Notes: generated by a model from the letters alone, not told the origin. A stretch of DNA of 64,000 bases from Streptomyces sp. SAI-127 (GCF_029894425.1 NZ_JARXYJ010000001.1:5828001-5892000); one strand, 5' to 3'; shown: positions 10,215 through 19,732, counted from the stretch's first letter. A program made the numbers and translations.

Positions 10215-11217
10215 CTACACCCACCCCCGTTGGGACGCCCGCATCCCCAGCTGGAATCTGCTCGCCGCACCCAGCCGCTCCTGCAGCTCGCTGACCCGCC
10301 GCCGCAGGGTCCGCAGACTCACTCCCAGATGGCGAGCCACCGCCTCGTCCTTCATTCCGGCCGCCAGCAGCCGGGTCAACGTCCTCTCGCTCTCGGAGAG
10401 CCCACCGTCGTCGACCGCCTGACCCAGCGGCGCAGCCTGCTGCCAGGCCAGTTCGAAGAGCTTCTGCAGGGCCTCGGTCACCGCCGAGTGCCACACCACG
10501 ACGGCACAGTAGCCGCCGGCCGCGGAGGCGGTCAGCGGCAGCAGCGCCCGGCATCCGTCGACCACCAGCAGCTTGAGAGGCACGGACGGCAACACCCGAG
10601 CCTGCTCGCCGAGTTCGACCATCCTGAAGGCGCGGGACAGGATCTTCGGATCCTCCAGGCCGGTCGCCGAGTAGATCCCACGAGAGAGGATCCCGCGGCG
10701 GAGCAGATCGGCCTGGAGGTCCACCTGCGGACCGGCCGGGGCGAGATACGGCGGTGTGTCGAAAAGGCACACCTCGTGCTCCGCGCGCGCGTACATCTCC
10801 TCCAGGCGTGCCGCGATGGCGCCCTCGCCGGAGGCCACCTCGACCAGCCGGGACGGTTCCTCGCGCAGCAGCCCCGCCTCGTACGCGGTCGCCATCTCCT
10901 CGGCGGTGGCGGCCAGCAGCTCGGACTCCGTCTCGCGCCGCCGGATCAGCGCGCGGATCGCCACCCCGGGGGTCGACGGCTCGTAACCCGCCCATGGAGT
11001 CCGGTGGTTGCAGCAGCCCGAGCGTGAGCAGCCGGTTGCAGGCCTCACGGACCCGGCCCGGGGAGGCACCCGTCAGCAACGCCCAGCCGGCCGCGCCGGC
11101 GTCGGGTTGGTTGAGGATGGCCTGGTACAGCAGCTCGTCGAACGCGGAGACCCCCACCGCGGCCCAGGGGCTCGCGGCGGGGGTCTGCCCTGCCGTGTCG
11201 TACGCCGTGTTCACCAT
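10215..11217 (-). pseudogene. LuxR-type HTH regulator, interrupted by a frameshift
   Basis: Two overlapping frames together give one regulator. From ATG 11217 the first frame encodes an N-terminal DNA-binding-like segment ending ...LLQPPDSMG. The second frame takes over at ...YEPSTPGVAIRALIRRRE and runs to a C-terminal LuxR-type HTH (LSESERTLTRLLAAGMKDEA, then LGVSLRTLRRRV). The switch is at about 10987-10993, in a CCCGCCC run, where one extra base accounts for the shift. The architecture (N-terminal helical domain, PLD-like middle, C-terminal HTH, ~330 residues) is common in Streptomyces. It could be real decay, a sequencing error or a translational frameshift, and the sequence alone cannot tell. 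Confidence 0.75.
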
Positions 11218-11288
11218 GGCTCGGCACGGTAGGCGATCTTTGTTAAGGCTGTTTGTCCCGGACTGGGAGGCTGTTCACTTCAGGCCGT

Positions 11289-14200
11289 CTACTTCAGGCC
11301 GAACGCCCGCAGCACGGTCTGATCGACCCTGTTGCCGTCCTTGTCGGCGGCCCGCACGCGCAGCGACACGAACGTGGCGCCCTTCGGGTGCTTGAGTTCC
11401 AGCTCGCCCCGCTTGACCTTCACCTCCTTCCAGGACGTGCCGTCGTCGTAGGAGACCCAGACCTTCAGGTCACCGGTTGTGACGCCGCCCGACTGGTTCC
11501 GGACGGAGAGTGCGAGCTTCGACGTGTGCCTCGCTTCGGCACGGCCCAGGAGGTCGAGCCCGTCCACGTCGTAGTCGACCGAGAGCAGCGGCAGCGCCGT
11601 CTGCCGGTCCGTGTGCGCCGAGGCGAAGGACCACTCGGTGTGGGTGCCGGTGGAGTACGTGGCCCAGTCGGCGGTGCGCCGGGCGTCGAGCACGAGGCGG
11701 TACGAGGTCTTCGCCGCCGGGACGTCGAAGGTGCCGAGTCCGCCGAGCGCGGTGTCGCCGACCAGTTGTCCGTCCGCGTACAGCGTGCCCTTCGCGGTGT
11801 CCTGGAGGTTGTCCACCGACCCGTAGTGGCCCGGCGTGGAGTCGCTCAACTCCGGGACGGCGAAGGTGAGTTTGTCGCCGGTGCGCTGGGAGAGGGCGTA
11901 CTGCTCGACGGTCGCCGGGCGGACGACCGGGCGCAGCCAGTCCTCGGTGGGCAGCCTGCCCGCCTTGTCGAAGGTCTGCAGGGAATCCCACTGCGGCTTG
12001 TTCGCCTTCGAGTCGGGATAGACGGCGTGCCAGATCCGGTTGTCGGAGACGTTGTAGTACTCGGTGCGCTCCGTGCCGAGCCGCACGTTGTTGGTGGTCG
12101 CGATGTCGGTCTTCTGCCCGGGACGGAACCTGTACACGGCGTCCTTGCCGACCTGACCGGCCTTGGCCCCGTGGTAGCGCACCGTCTGCTTCACCGTGTT
12201 GGAGCTGTTCAGGTGGTACGTCTGCCGGTCCGAGACGGCACCTGTCTGCGTGAACATCACGCTGTACACGTACGGGCTGACCGCGGTGCCGTCCAGCTTC
12301 AGCTTGACCTTCTTCCCGCTCTTCAGCAGGGCCCCGAGCTTCGCGCCGTCCTCGCCGGTGGCGGTCATCAGCGGGATGGCCGCGCTCTTCACCCAGGAGA
12401 TCCAGTACCCGGGCGTCTCGTGGTAAGCGAGGACGTAACCGGCCCCGGCCGCGGTCGCGTTGGCCAGTGCCTCGTCCGCCGTCGCACCGGCGGCCACCCG
12501 GACGACCGCCACCTTGCCCCGGACATCGAGTCCGTCGAAGTCGGCAGCGCTGCCGCTGCCCGCGTCCACCGCACGGACCGTGCGGGCACCGCTGAACTTC
12601 ACCGGGAACCCGCTGGACGTCTGCGCGTAGTCGAGGGGCAGCGCGTACTTCTCGGGGCTGGTGACGCTCGCCGTCAGCTCCTTGGCGTACAGACGGAACT
12701 TCGAGGAGAACTCCAGCGTGCCCTCGGTGACCTTCTCGGTGGGCGCCACGTAGACGTGGTCGGTCCACCAGCCCTGGCTGTAGGTCAGGCCCCAGTTGCT
12801 GCCCGGGCCCTCTCGGTGCCAGGTGGTGCTGAAGCCCTGGAACTCGGAGTCCTCCTTGGTCTTCGGCTTGATCTCGACCGCCGTGCGGGCGTCGAGGACG
12901 ACCTCGGTGTCCTTGTCGACCTTGATCTGCGGATCGCCGACGACCGAGGTGCCGACCTCCAGACCGGCCGCGTCCCGCTGCGAGATCCAGGACGCCGTGG
13001 AGTACGTACCGGCGGGCACCTTGAAGGTGTATCCGCTGCCGAGGTACCCGTAGGTTTCGTACGCGCCGTTCAGTTCCTGCAGGGTGAAGATCGACGCCGA
13101 GGTGGACGGCTTGCCGTCCCGGCCCACCAGCGACAGCTTCAGGTCGTACGTCTTGGCCAGCTTCTCGAAGCCGACGGCGGTGGTGACCTGGACGCCGTCG
13201 GCGCTCGCGGTGATGTGGCCCGTGTACCGGCCCGTCGCCTCCTCGGCCGGGTCGACGGTGACGGCGACCGTGGCGGTGCCCTTCGCCGGGACGGTCACGG
13301 TGTCCGCGTTCGGGGCGGCCTCGGGGAGCGACGAGGAGATCTTCAACCCCACTGCTTTGTCGGTGGTGTTGGTGTAGGTGATGTCCTTGCCGGCGGTCTC
13401 GGTGTCGCTCTCCTCGAACGTGCCGAAGCTCAGCGCCGGCGTCGCGAAGACGCCCTGCTGGACAGCCCGTACGGCGTCGACCCGGCCGTCGCCCTGCTCG
13501 AACACGGAGTTGACGGTGTTCGTCTTCGCGGTGGTCGCCAGCGCCTGCTTGATCTGCTGGCCCGTCCAGTCCGGATGGGCCTGCGCGACCAGCGCCGCGG
13601 CGCCCGCGACGTGCGGGGTGGCCATCGACGTGCCGCTCGACGTCGTGTAGTAGTCGTCGACCGGCGTGCCCATGGTGGTACCGGCCGCGCGGGCCGCCGT
13701 GATGGCCGCGCCCGGTGCGGTGATCTCCGGCTTGACCGCGGAGTCGCCGATGCGCGGGCCCCGGCTCGAGAACGAGGCCAGCTTGTCGGACTTGTCCACG
13801 GCGCCCACCGTCAGCGCCGAATCGGCGATGCCCGGGGTGCCGACGGTCTGCTCGGACGGGCCCGAGTTGCCCGCCGCGATCACGAAGAGGGTGCCGGTGG
13901 ACGCGGACAGCTCGTCGACCGTCTCACTCAGCACGTCCGAGGGGCCGGACGCGGTGCCGCCCAGCGACATCGACACGATCTTCGCGCCGGAGTGCGCGGC
14001 CCACTCCATGCCCGCGATGATCCAGGAGTCCTGACCCTTGCCCGCGTTGTTCAGTACCTTGCCGACCAGCAGCTCCGCGCCCGGCGCCACGCCCTTGCGC
14101 CTGCCGTCGGAGGCCGAGCCCGAGCCGACGATCGTGGACGCCACATGGGTGCCGTGGCCGTGTCCGTCCTGCACCGCCTCGGCCGGCACGAAGCTCCGCG

Positions 14201-14963
14201 CCTCCCCGATCCTCCCCGCGAGATCCGGGTGACCGGCGTCCACGCCCGTGTCCAGGACGGCGACCTTGACGCCCTTGCCGTCGTAGCCCGACTTCCACAC
14301 CTCGGGCGCGCCGATCTGCGGCACGCTGACATCGAGGGACGCCTCGACCTTGCCGTCGAGCCAGATCTTGTCGATCCCCTCGCCGAGCCGCCGTGCGGCC
14401 TTCGTGGTCGGTTCGGTGCCGAGCGCGGGGGCGATGTCCTTCCAGAAGGCGGTCGACTTCTCCGCGCTGAGCGAGGCGCCGTCGATCGTGGGCAGCTTGA
14501 GTATCCGGCGAGCGCCGTCGGGGGTCGCGTTGCCCTTCGTGTACGTCGCGATCACCGGGGTGTCGCCGGTCTTCGCGTCGGCGTACCCCTGCTTCACCAG
14601 CTGGGTGACGTTGAAGAGGGCCGGGTCGAGACGGCCCGCGTTCACGAGCGGGATCGCGTCCGACGGTAGGACACTGACCTCGCCGTCCTTCTCGCTGGAC
14701 AGGAAGGTGGCGGCCTCGCGGCCCTTGCCGCGCTGGATGTCGACGGCGTGCTTGCCGTCCGGTCCGGCGCTGAGGGACACGGTGTCACCGGTGATGAGGG
14801 TGACGGTCTGCGTACTCGTCGCACCGGTCCCGGCGCCGCTCCGCACGGGCGTGGATTCCGGTGCGGTGACCTGCGATCCGGAACCGGCCGCGGCGGGCGT
14901 GATCGCGCCCGTGAGCAGTCCGGCCGCTCCTGCCACGGCCCAGAAGGCGTGGTGTCTTCGCAT
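11289..14963 (-). CDS. secreted S8-family serine peptidase (subtilase), multidomain
   Basis: 1224 residues from ATG 14963, after a GGGGAGG box. The N-terminal signal peptide (residues 1-27, ending AAAG) is followed by a propeptide region with TQTVTLITGDTV. The catalytic triad is clear: Asp near 238 in AVLDTGVDAGHPDL, His near 272 in GHGTHVAS, and Ser near 443 in GTSMATPHVAG. A protease-associated-type insert lies around 820-930, and long beta-rich C-terminal domains follow. This is a standard extracellular Streptomyces subtilase for protein scavenging. It stands alone on its strand and is not linked to a peptide natural-product cluster here. Confidence 0.95.
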   Translation of the reverse strand: MRRHHAFWAVAGAAGLLTGAITPAAAGSGSQVTAPESTPVRSGAGTGATSTQTVTLITGDTVSLSAGPDGKHAVDIQRGKGREAATFLSSEKDGEVSVLPSDAIPLVNAGRLDPALFNVTQLVKQGYADAKTGDTPVIATYTKGNATPDGARRILKLPTIDGASLSAEKSTAFWKDIAPALGTEPTTKAARRLGEGIDKIWLDGKVEASLDVSVPQIGAPEVWKSGYDGKGVKVAVLDTGVDAGHPDLAGRIGEARSFVPAEAVQDGHGHGTHVASTIVGSGSASDGRRKGVAPGAELLVGKVLNNAGKGQDSWIIAGMEWAAHSGAKIVSMSLGGTASGPSDVLSETVDELSASTGTLFVIAAGNSGPSEQTVGTPGIADSALTVGAVDKSDKLASFSSRGPRIGDSAVKPEITAPGAAITAARAAGTTMGTPVDDYYTTSSGTSMATPHVAGAAALVAQAHPDWTGQQIKQALATTAKTNTVNSVFEQGDGRVDAVRAVQQGVFATPALSFGTFEESDTETAGKDITYTNTTDKAVGLKISSSLPEAAPNADTVTVPAKGTATVAVTVDPAEEATGRYTGHITASADGVQVTTAVGFEKLAKTYDLKLSLVGRDGKPSTSASIFTLQELNGAYETYGYLGSGYTFKVPAGTYSTASWISQRDAAGLEVGTSVVGDPQIKVDKDTEVVLDARTAVEIKPKTKEDSEFQGFSTTWHREGPGSNWGLTYSQGWWTDHVYVAPTEKVTEGTLEFSSKFRLYAKELTASVTSPEKYALPLDYAQTSSGFPVKFSGARTVRAVDAGSGSAADFDGLDVRGKVAVVRVAAGATADEALANATAAGAGYVLAYHETPGYWISWVKSAAIPLMTATGEDGAKLGALLKSGKKVKLKLDGTAVSPYVYSVMFTQTGAVSDRQTYHLNSSNTVKQTVRYHGAKAGQVGKDAVYRFRPGQKTDIATTNNVRLGTERTEYYNVSDNRIWHAVYPDSKANKPQWDSLQTFDKAGRLPTEDWLRPVVRPATVEQYALSQRTGDKLTFAVPELSDSTPGHYGSVDNLQDTAKGTLYADGQLVGDTALGGLGTFDVPAAKTSYRLVLDARRTADWATYSTGTHTEWSFASAHTDRQTALPLLSVDYDVDGLDLLGRAEARHTSKLALSVRNQSGGVTTGDLKVWVSYDDGTSWKEVKVKRGELELKHPKGATFVSLRVRAADKDGNRVDQTVLRAFGLK

Positions 14964-15064
14964 GGGTGGCGTCCTCCCCTGAACACTGACGACGCTTCCG
15001 GCCTGGTGAGCGGAAGCCAGTGATCAGAGTGAGCGCTGCGCGGAAAGCGGCTCAAGGGAATCCT

Positions 15065-15098
15065 GTGGCCGAGGAGTGCCAATGCCCCCTTCGGCCAC
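15065..15098. terminator. possible terminator hairpin
   Basis: GTGGCCGA (15065-15072) pairs with TCGGCCAC (15091-15098) around an 18-base loop. It lies about 70 bases beyond the stop of the Ltp-like gene, so it could end that minus-strand transcript, and it also sits in the upstream region of the subtilase. There is no T-run. Confidence 0.4.
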
Positions 15099-15165
15099 GG
15101 TAATTGGCGGTCTCCGTGGACCTTGAACTCGCTGATCAGGCATGGGAGTTATACGTAGACGGACC

Positions 15166-16335
15166 CTAACGCCCCAGCACCACCGTGCCCGACGAGCAGA
15201 ACCAGCCCCCCGTCCCGGACGCCACCGCCAGCCCCGGCGCCGACCCGTCCGGGCGCCGCACCTGCCGTGCGCCCGCCTCCCCGCGCAACTGCCGTACGGC
15301 CTCCACGAGCAGGAACAGCCCGCGCATGCCCGGGTGCTGGGCGGACAGCCCGCCGCCGTCCGTGTTCACCGGCAGGTCCCCGCCCTCGACCTTCAGGCGT
15401 CCCTTCTCCACGAAGGCACCGCCCTCGCCCTTGGCGCAGAAACCGAGGTCCTCCAGCGTCACCAGCGTCATGTAGGTGAACGCGTCGTAGATCTGGGCGA
15501 GTTCGATCTCCTCGGGCCGCACCCCCGCCCGCTCGAAGGCCAGCCGTCCGCTCACCGCCGCCGGGGACACGGTGAAGTCGGGCCACTCGGACATGCTGAC
15601 GTGCGAGACGTACTCCCCGGTGCCCAGCACCCAGACGGGAGCGGTACGGCAGTCCCGTACGTACTCCTCGGCCGCGAGCAGTACCGCCGCGCCGCCGTCG
15701 GAGCGGATGCAGCAGTGCAGCTTGGTGAAGGGGTCCGCGATCATCGGGCCGGAGAGGACGTCGTCGACGGTGATCGGGTCGCGGAACATCGCGTCGGGGT
15801 TGAGGGCGGCGTTGGCGCGGGCCTGGACCGCGATCTGCGCCAGCTGCTCGATGGTCGTGCCGTGTTCGATCATGTGGCGGCGGGCCGCCATCGCGTACTT
15901 GGCGATCAGGGTGTGGCCGTAGGGCACCTCGAACTGGAGCGGGCCGCGGGCGCCGAAGGAGAGGGTGCCGGTGCGGCGGCCCGCCCTGATGTCGGCGCGG
16001 GCCGTGGAGCCGTAGACGAGCAGGACCGCGTTCGCGTGTCCGGCGGCGATCGCGTCGGCCGCGTGCGCCGCCATGACCTCCCAGGTGGACCCGCCGACCG
16101 AGGTCGAGTCGACCCAGGTGGGGCGCAGGCCCAGGTACTCGGCGATCTCGACGGGGGCGAGGGTGCCGGTGCCGGCCGAGGCGAGGCCGTCGACCAGCGA
16201 GCGGTCCAGGCCGGCGTCGGCCAGGGCGCGGCGGGCGGCCTGGGCGTGCAGGGCGTAGGGGGTCGCGTCGTTCACGCGGCCGCAGTCGGCCAGGGCCACG
16301 CCGGTGATCGCGACTTTCCGGCTCCCGGGGGGCAT
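15166..16335 (-). CDS. thiolase-fold lipid-transfer protein (Ltp2-like), first copy
   Basis: 389 residues of the SCP-x/Ltp thiolase superfamily. The usual thiolase nucleophile Cys is absent; the equivalent region reads SVGGSTWEVM. The AQIYDAFT motif near residues 278-285 and GFCAKGEGG are kept. Proteins of this type include Ltp2, a retro-aldolase acting on acyl-CoA aldols during steroid side-chain removal, which works in complex with a DUF35 protein. I infer similar aldolase rather than true thiolase chemistry. It is divergent from the acyl-CoA dehydrogenase gene with an operator palindrome between them (16377-16395). There is no adjacent DUF35 gene; the one at 5604-6020 is a candidate partner. 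Confidence 0.85.
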   Translation of the reverse strand: MPPGSRKVAITGVALADCGRVNDATPYALHAQAARRALADAGLDRSLVDGLASAGTGTLAPVEIAEYLGLRPTWVDSTSVGGSTWEVMAAHAADAIAAGHANAVLLVYGSTARADIRAGRRTGTLSFGARGPLQFEVPYGHTLIAKYAMAARRHMIEHGTTIEQLAQIAVQARANAALNPDAMFRDPITVDDVLSGPMIADPFTKLHCCIRSDGGAAVLLAAEEYVRDCRTAPVWVLGTGEYVSHVSMSEWPDFTVSPAAVSGRLAFERAGVRPEEIELAQIYDAFTYMTLVTLEDLGFCAKGEGGAFVEKGRLKVEGGDLPVNTDGGGLSAQHPGMRGLFLLVEAVRQLRGEAGARQVRRPDGSAPGLAVASGTGGWFCSSGTVVLGR

Positions 16336-16376
16336 GAGGGCCTCCTGCCTCTGGGCATCTGGTGCGGGCGCTCCTA

Positions 16377-16395
16377 ATATGACGGACCGTCAGAT
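16377..16395. promoter_or_regulatory. palindromic operator, copy 2
   Basis: ATATGACG-GAC-CGTCAGAT, one mismatch from a perfect palindrome. It lies between the divergent Ltp-like gene (start 16335) and acyl-CoA dehydrogenase (start 16417), so it could control both. Confidence 0.72.
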
Positions 16396-16416
16396 CGGGA
16401 GGGAAGAGGAAGAGCC

Positions 16417-17668
16417 ATGGACGCTCGCTTCACCGCCGAACAGGACGAGATCCGAAGTGCCTTGCGGGGAACTGCTGCGCAGGCGTTGCGGGCCCGAGGA
16501 GTCGAGGAGTGCGGTCGACACTCCGGCCGGCTACGACCCGGCGCTGTGGACGGCCCTCGCCGAACAGCTGGGACTGCCGGGGCTGGCGCTGCCCGAGGCG
16601 TACGGCGGTGTGGGGTGCTCGCTGACGGAGCTGGCGCTGGCCTGCGAGGAGACGGGGCGGGCGCTGGCGCCCACGCCGTTGCTGGGCACGGCGGTTCTCG
16701 TGGCCCCGCTGGTGCTGGCCCTGGGGACGGAGAAGCAGCGCGCCGGTCTGTTGCCCCGGATGGCTTCCGGCACGTTGACCGCCGCCCTTGCCGTGCCAAC
16801 GGGGGCGGCACTGGGACTCACCGGCGACAACCGGGCCGAGTGGGCGGGCGGAGGACGTGCGGGCGGGGTCCAGGCCCGGCGGTCCGGCGGCGCGGGTGGG
16901 GGTGTCGTCGCTACGGAGGGGACGGGGAGGTCGGGTCCCGAAGAGCAACCCCGGGCTCCCGGCTGGCGGTTGTACGGCGAGGTCGACCAGGTGCTCGACG
17001 GCCACAGCGCCGACCTCCTGCTCGTGGCCGCCCATGCGGGCGGGTTCGCCCGGTCCCGTACCCTCCTCTTTCTCGTCCCCGGTGATGCCTCCGGGCTCGT
17101 GCGCACCCGGCAGCGCGCCCTCGACGCCACCCGCCCGCAGGCCCGCGTCCAACTGCGGGACGTCGAAGCTGAGTTGCTCGGTGACGACGACGGGGCCGAT
17201 GTCCTGGGTGCCCTCGCCCGCACGGGCAACACCGCCGCCACCGTCCTCGCCTGTGAGGCCGTCGGGGCCGCCGACCGTGTGCTGGAGACGACCGTCGAGT
17301 ACGTCAAACAGCGGGAGCAGTTCGGGCGGGCGGTCGGGTCCTTCCAGGCCGTGAAGCACCGGCTCGCCGATGTGTACGTCCAGCTTCAGGCAGCCCGTTC
17401 CGCGGCCTACTTCGCCGCCTGGGCCGCCGTTCACGACGAGCGGCGGGTCGGCGGGCTCGCCCTCGCCCAGGCCCTCGAAGCCCTGCGCACCGCCGCCGCC
17501 GAGGGCATTCAGCTGCACGGAGGCATCGGGTTCACCTGGGAGCACGAGGCGCAGCGGTACTTCAAGCGCGCCGCCGCGGACGAACTGCTCTTCGGCCCCG
17601 CGCACCGGCTGCGGGCGCACGCCGCCGACGCGGCGCGGCTCTTCGAGCGGGCGGAGGTGTCGGTGTGA
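16417..17668 (+). pseudogene. acyl-CoA dehydrogenase, frameshifted near the 5' end
   Basis: The ATG at 16417, after a GGGAGGGAAGAGG purine stretch, opens a typical ACAD N-terminus (MDARFTAEQDEIRSALR). The rest of the protein continues in another frame (RRRCGPEESRSAVDTPAGYD onward). The shift maps to a GGGG run at 16466-16469; removing one G restores ...LRELLRRRCGPEE. Downstream the ACAD is complete, about 415 residues in total, with KQREQFGRAVGSFQAVKH and EGIQLHGGIGFTWEHE near the end. If functional, it would be an FAD enzyme making an enoyl-CoA. The stop overlaps the Ddn-like gene by 4 bp. An error in the G run is as likely as true inactivation. Confidence 0.8.
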
Positions 17669-18135
17669 TCGGGGCGAGGGTCGTCCAGCGGGTGTCGTCC
17701 ACGCGCGGCTTCGCCAAGGTGGCGCCGCATGTGATTCCGGCCCTGGACCGGGCCGTGCACCGGATCACCCGGGGGAAGTTCCTGCTCAGCGCGCAGATGC
17801 TGCCGGGGGTCGTACTCACCTCGACGGGGGCGAGGAGCGGGCTGCCCCGGCGGACCCCGCTCGCCTGCATGCCCGAGGACGAGGGCCGTACCTGGATCCT
17901 CATCGGCTCCAACTTCGGCCGCGACGGCCACCCCGCCTGGACCGCCAACCTCCTCGCCCGCCCCGAGGCCTCGGTCAGCTGGAAGGGGCGGGACATCGAC
18001 GTGACGGCGACACTGCTGACGGGGGAGGAGCGGGCCGCCGTGTGGAAGACCGCGCTGGCGTTCTGGCCGCCGTACGCCACCTATCAGGCACGGGTCGAGC
18101 GGGAGATACGGCTCTTCCGGATCACCCGGAAGTGA
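17665..18135 (+). CDS. deazaflavin (F420)-dependent nitroreductase-family protein (Ddn-like)
   Basis: 156 residues from a GTG that overlaps the acyl-CoA dehydrogenase stop (GTGA). It belongs to the Ddn/DUF385 split-barrel family; LTSTGARSGLPRRTPL is the characteristic F420-phosphate-binding segment, followed by NFGRDGHPAWTANLLARPEA. Family members use reduced F420 to reduce quinones or enones. In Mycobacterium tuberculosis, ddn (Rv3547) lies beside the KstR2 steroid-ring genes, which parallels this neighbourhood. Translational coupling to the ACAD suggests the two act in one pathway. The terminal hairpin is at 18151-18184. Confidence 0.88.
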   Translation: MIGARVVQRVSSTRGFAKVAPHVIPALDRAVHRITRGKFLLSAQMLPGVVLTSTGARSGLPRRTPLACMPEDEGRTWILIGSNFGRDGHPAWTANLLARPEASVSWKGRDIDVTATLLTGEERAAVWKTALAFWPPYATYQARVEREIRLFRITRK

Positions 18136-18150
18136 CAGCCGGACGCACGA

Positions 18151-18184
18151 CAGGCGGCTGTCCACCCGTGTGAACAGCCGCCTG
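18151..18184. terminator. bidirectional terminator hairpin
   Basis: CAGGCGGCTGT (18151-18161) and ACAGCCGCCTG (18174-18184) form a perfect 11-bp stem with a 12-base loop. It sits between the convergent Ddn-like gene and the tetR gene, and fits as a shared terminator. Confidence 0.75.
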
Positions 18185-18208
18185 CCAGACAGGACTCGAG
18201 TAGGGCCG

Positions 18209-18856
18209 TTATTTCGTCGGCTTCTTGCCCGTCACGCCCAGGTGCACCAACAGCGCCAGATTCGGCTTGAGTTCGGCCTGCTTGACGCCCCAGGTCTGGA
18301 AGCCCTTCTGGTGCGAGGCCACCGCCGCGAGCATCGCGACGAGGGAACCCGCGACCGCGGCCGGGTTGACGTCCTTGTCGACCTTGCCCTTGGACTGGAG
18401 CTCGGTGACCGCGTCCACGAGGGAGTTGTTCACCGAGTTGAGGATCTTCATGCGGATCTTGTAGAAGCGTTTGTCGCCCTCGGCGGCACCGAGGTCGACC
18501 ACGCGCAGGATCGCGTCGTTCTTGCGCCAGAACTCCAGGAAACCGTCCACGAGTTCCTGCGCGGTCTGCCATCCCGCCTTGCCGACCCACGACCGGCCTT
18601 CGAGGAGCTGCGTCAACTGACCGCCCTCGGTGGCCATTTGCTCGGCCACCTCCAGGACGGCGCCCTCGACGTCCGGGAAGTACTGGTAGAAGGTCGCGGG
18701 TGAAGTGCCCGCCTTCCGGGCGACATCGATGACTTTGACGTCCCGGTAAGGGGAGGAGCTGAGCATCTCGCTGAGGCAGTCGAGCAGCTTCTGCCGGGTC
18801 GCCTGCCCACGCCGGCCGGCCACACGGCCGTCGACGGTACGCACTTGTCCTGTCAT
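18209..18856 (-). CDS. TetR-family transcriptional regulator (candidate regulator of the palindrome regulon)
   Basis: 215 residues. The N-terminal HTH (RGQATRQKLLDCLSEML, then VIDVARKAGTSPATFYQYF, residues ~18-62) is typical TetR. The C-terminal ligand domain contains FWRKNDAILRVVDLG and a long helical tail. It is the only TetR gene in the window and lies inside the region where the 19-bp palindrome recurs. A weaker copy (18848-18866) overlaps its own start codon, as expected of an autoregulated repressor. I infer, without proof, that it binds the palindrome and responds to an acyl-CoA or pathway intermediate. It does not resemble the KstR or KstR2 sequences I know. Confidence 0.92.
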   Translation of the reverse strand: MTGQVRTVDGRVAGRRGQATRQKLLDCLSEMLSSSPYRDVKVIDVARKAGTSPATFYQYFPDVEGAVLEVAEQMATEGGQLTQLLEGRSWVGKAGWQTAQELVDGFLEFWRKNDAILRVVDLGAAEGDKRFYKIRMKILNSVNNSLVDAVTELQSKGKVDKDVNPAAVAGSLVAMLAAVASHQKGFQTWGVKQAELKPNLALLVHLGVTGKKPTK

Positions 18857-18866
18857 GCCGTCAGCT
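18848..18866. promoter_or_regulatory. degenerate operator over the tetR start
   Basis: TCCTGTCA-TGC-CGTCAGCT. The right half matches the family palindrome at seven of eight positions; the left half keeps only four of eight. It overlaps the tetR ATG (18854-18856). On its own it would be weak evidence; position and context make autoregulation plausible. Confidence 0.4.
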
Positions 18867-18979
18867 TACCGAGGGGTGATCGGAGCGCGATTCGGCCGAC
18901 TGCAAATGGGGTGCACGGGGCCGGGGAGACGGGTGTGCCTGGTCCTGCGGGGTGCGTGCGTCGCCGTTACTTTGACGGT

Positions 18980-19732
18980 ATGGCCGAAAACAGGGCATCC
19001 GCAGACGGAACGGGATACGGCGAGGGCGTCCCCTGCTGGCTGGACGCGCAGCTTCCCGACGTGGCCGCCGGGCAGCGGTTCTACGGTGAGCTCTTCGGTT
19101 GGACCTTCCACGACCGGCCGGACACCCACGGAGGTTCCGTGTGGGCCCACCACAAGGGCCGCCCCGTCGCCGCCCTCGCCCACAAGACGGACGGCCGGAT
19201 GCCCACCGTGTGGACGGTCTACTTCGCCACCCCGGACATCGAGGGCCTCGCCGACCGGATCTGGGCGGCCGGCGGACAGGTCGTCACCGCGCCCATGCCG
19301 GTGGCGGAGCTGGGTACGTCCGCGCTGGTCACCGACCCGGAGGGGGCCGTGTTCGGTCTCTGGGAGCCGGGCAGCCACCCCGGGTTCGGTGTGCGGCACG
19401 AGCCCGGCACCTTCGCCTGGGCCGAGCTGTACGCGCGGGACACCGAGGCCGCCAACACCTTCTACGGCGGGCTCTTCCACGACGCCCTCTTCGGACCCGA
19501 TGCCCACCCCGACTTCGGCCGCGCCCCGGTCTCCGGCGTGTTCCCCGCCGAGATGCCGCCCCACTTCCTCGTGCACTTCGGCGTCGAGGACTGCGAGGCC
19601 GTGCTCGGGACGGTCGTCCGGCTCGGCGGGCGGGTCCAGGCGCCGCCATTCGAGACGTCGTACGGAAAAGTGGCCGTCGTCACCGACAATCAGGGAGCGT
19701 CGTTCGCCGTTCTGGAGCGATCGGAGCGGTAG
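18980..19732 (+). CDS. VOC (glyoxalase/bleomycin-resistance fold) protein, two tandem domains
   Basis: 250 residues, with the start at MAENRAS (18980). Two VOC domains are visible: residues ~15-120 (CWLDAQLPDVAAGQRFYGEL to VTDPEGAVFGLWEP) and ~130-245 (FAWAELYARDTEAANTFYGG to VTDNQGASFAVLE). Such paired VOC proteins often bind metal and small hydrophobic ligands, but the activity cannot be assigned. The longer open frame upstream crosses the tetR promoter and is unlikely to be translated. No operator palindrome is adjacent, so it may lie outside the regulon. Confidence 0.82.
   Translation: MAENRASADGTGYGEGVPCWLDAQLPDVAAGQRFYGELFGWTFHDRPDTHGGSVWAHHKGRPVAALAHKTDGRMPTVWTVYFATPDIEGLADRIWAAGGQVVTAPMPVAELGTSALVTDPEGAVFGLWEPGSHPGFGVRHEPGTFAWAELYARDTEAANTFYGGLFHDALFGPDAHPDFGRAPVSGVFPAEMPPHFLVHFGVEDCEAVLGTVVRLGGRVQAPPFETSYGKVAVVTDNQGASFAVLERSER

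Noticed and set aside
11253..14669. Plus-strand open frame of over 1100 codons opposite the subtilase
   Set aside because: Shadow of the S8 peptidase. The Arg/Gly/Val-rich translation has no recognisable family, while the minus strand has the full catalytic triad.
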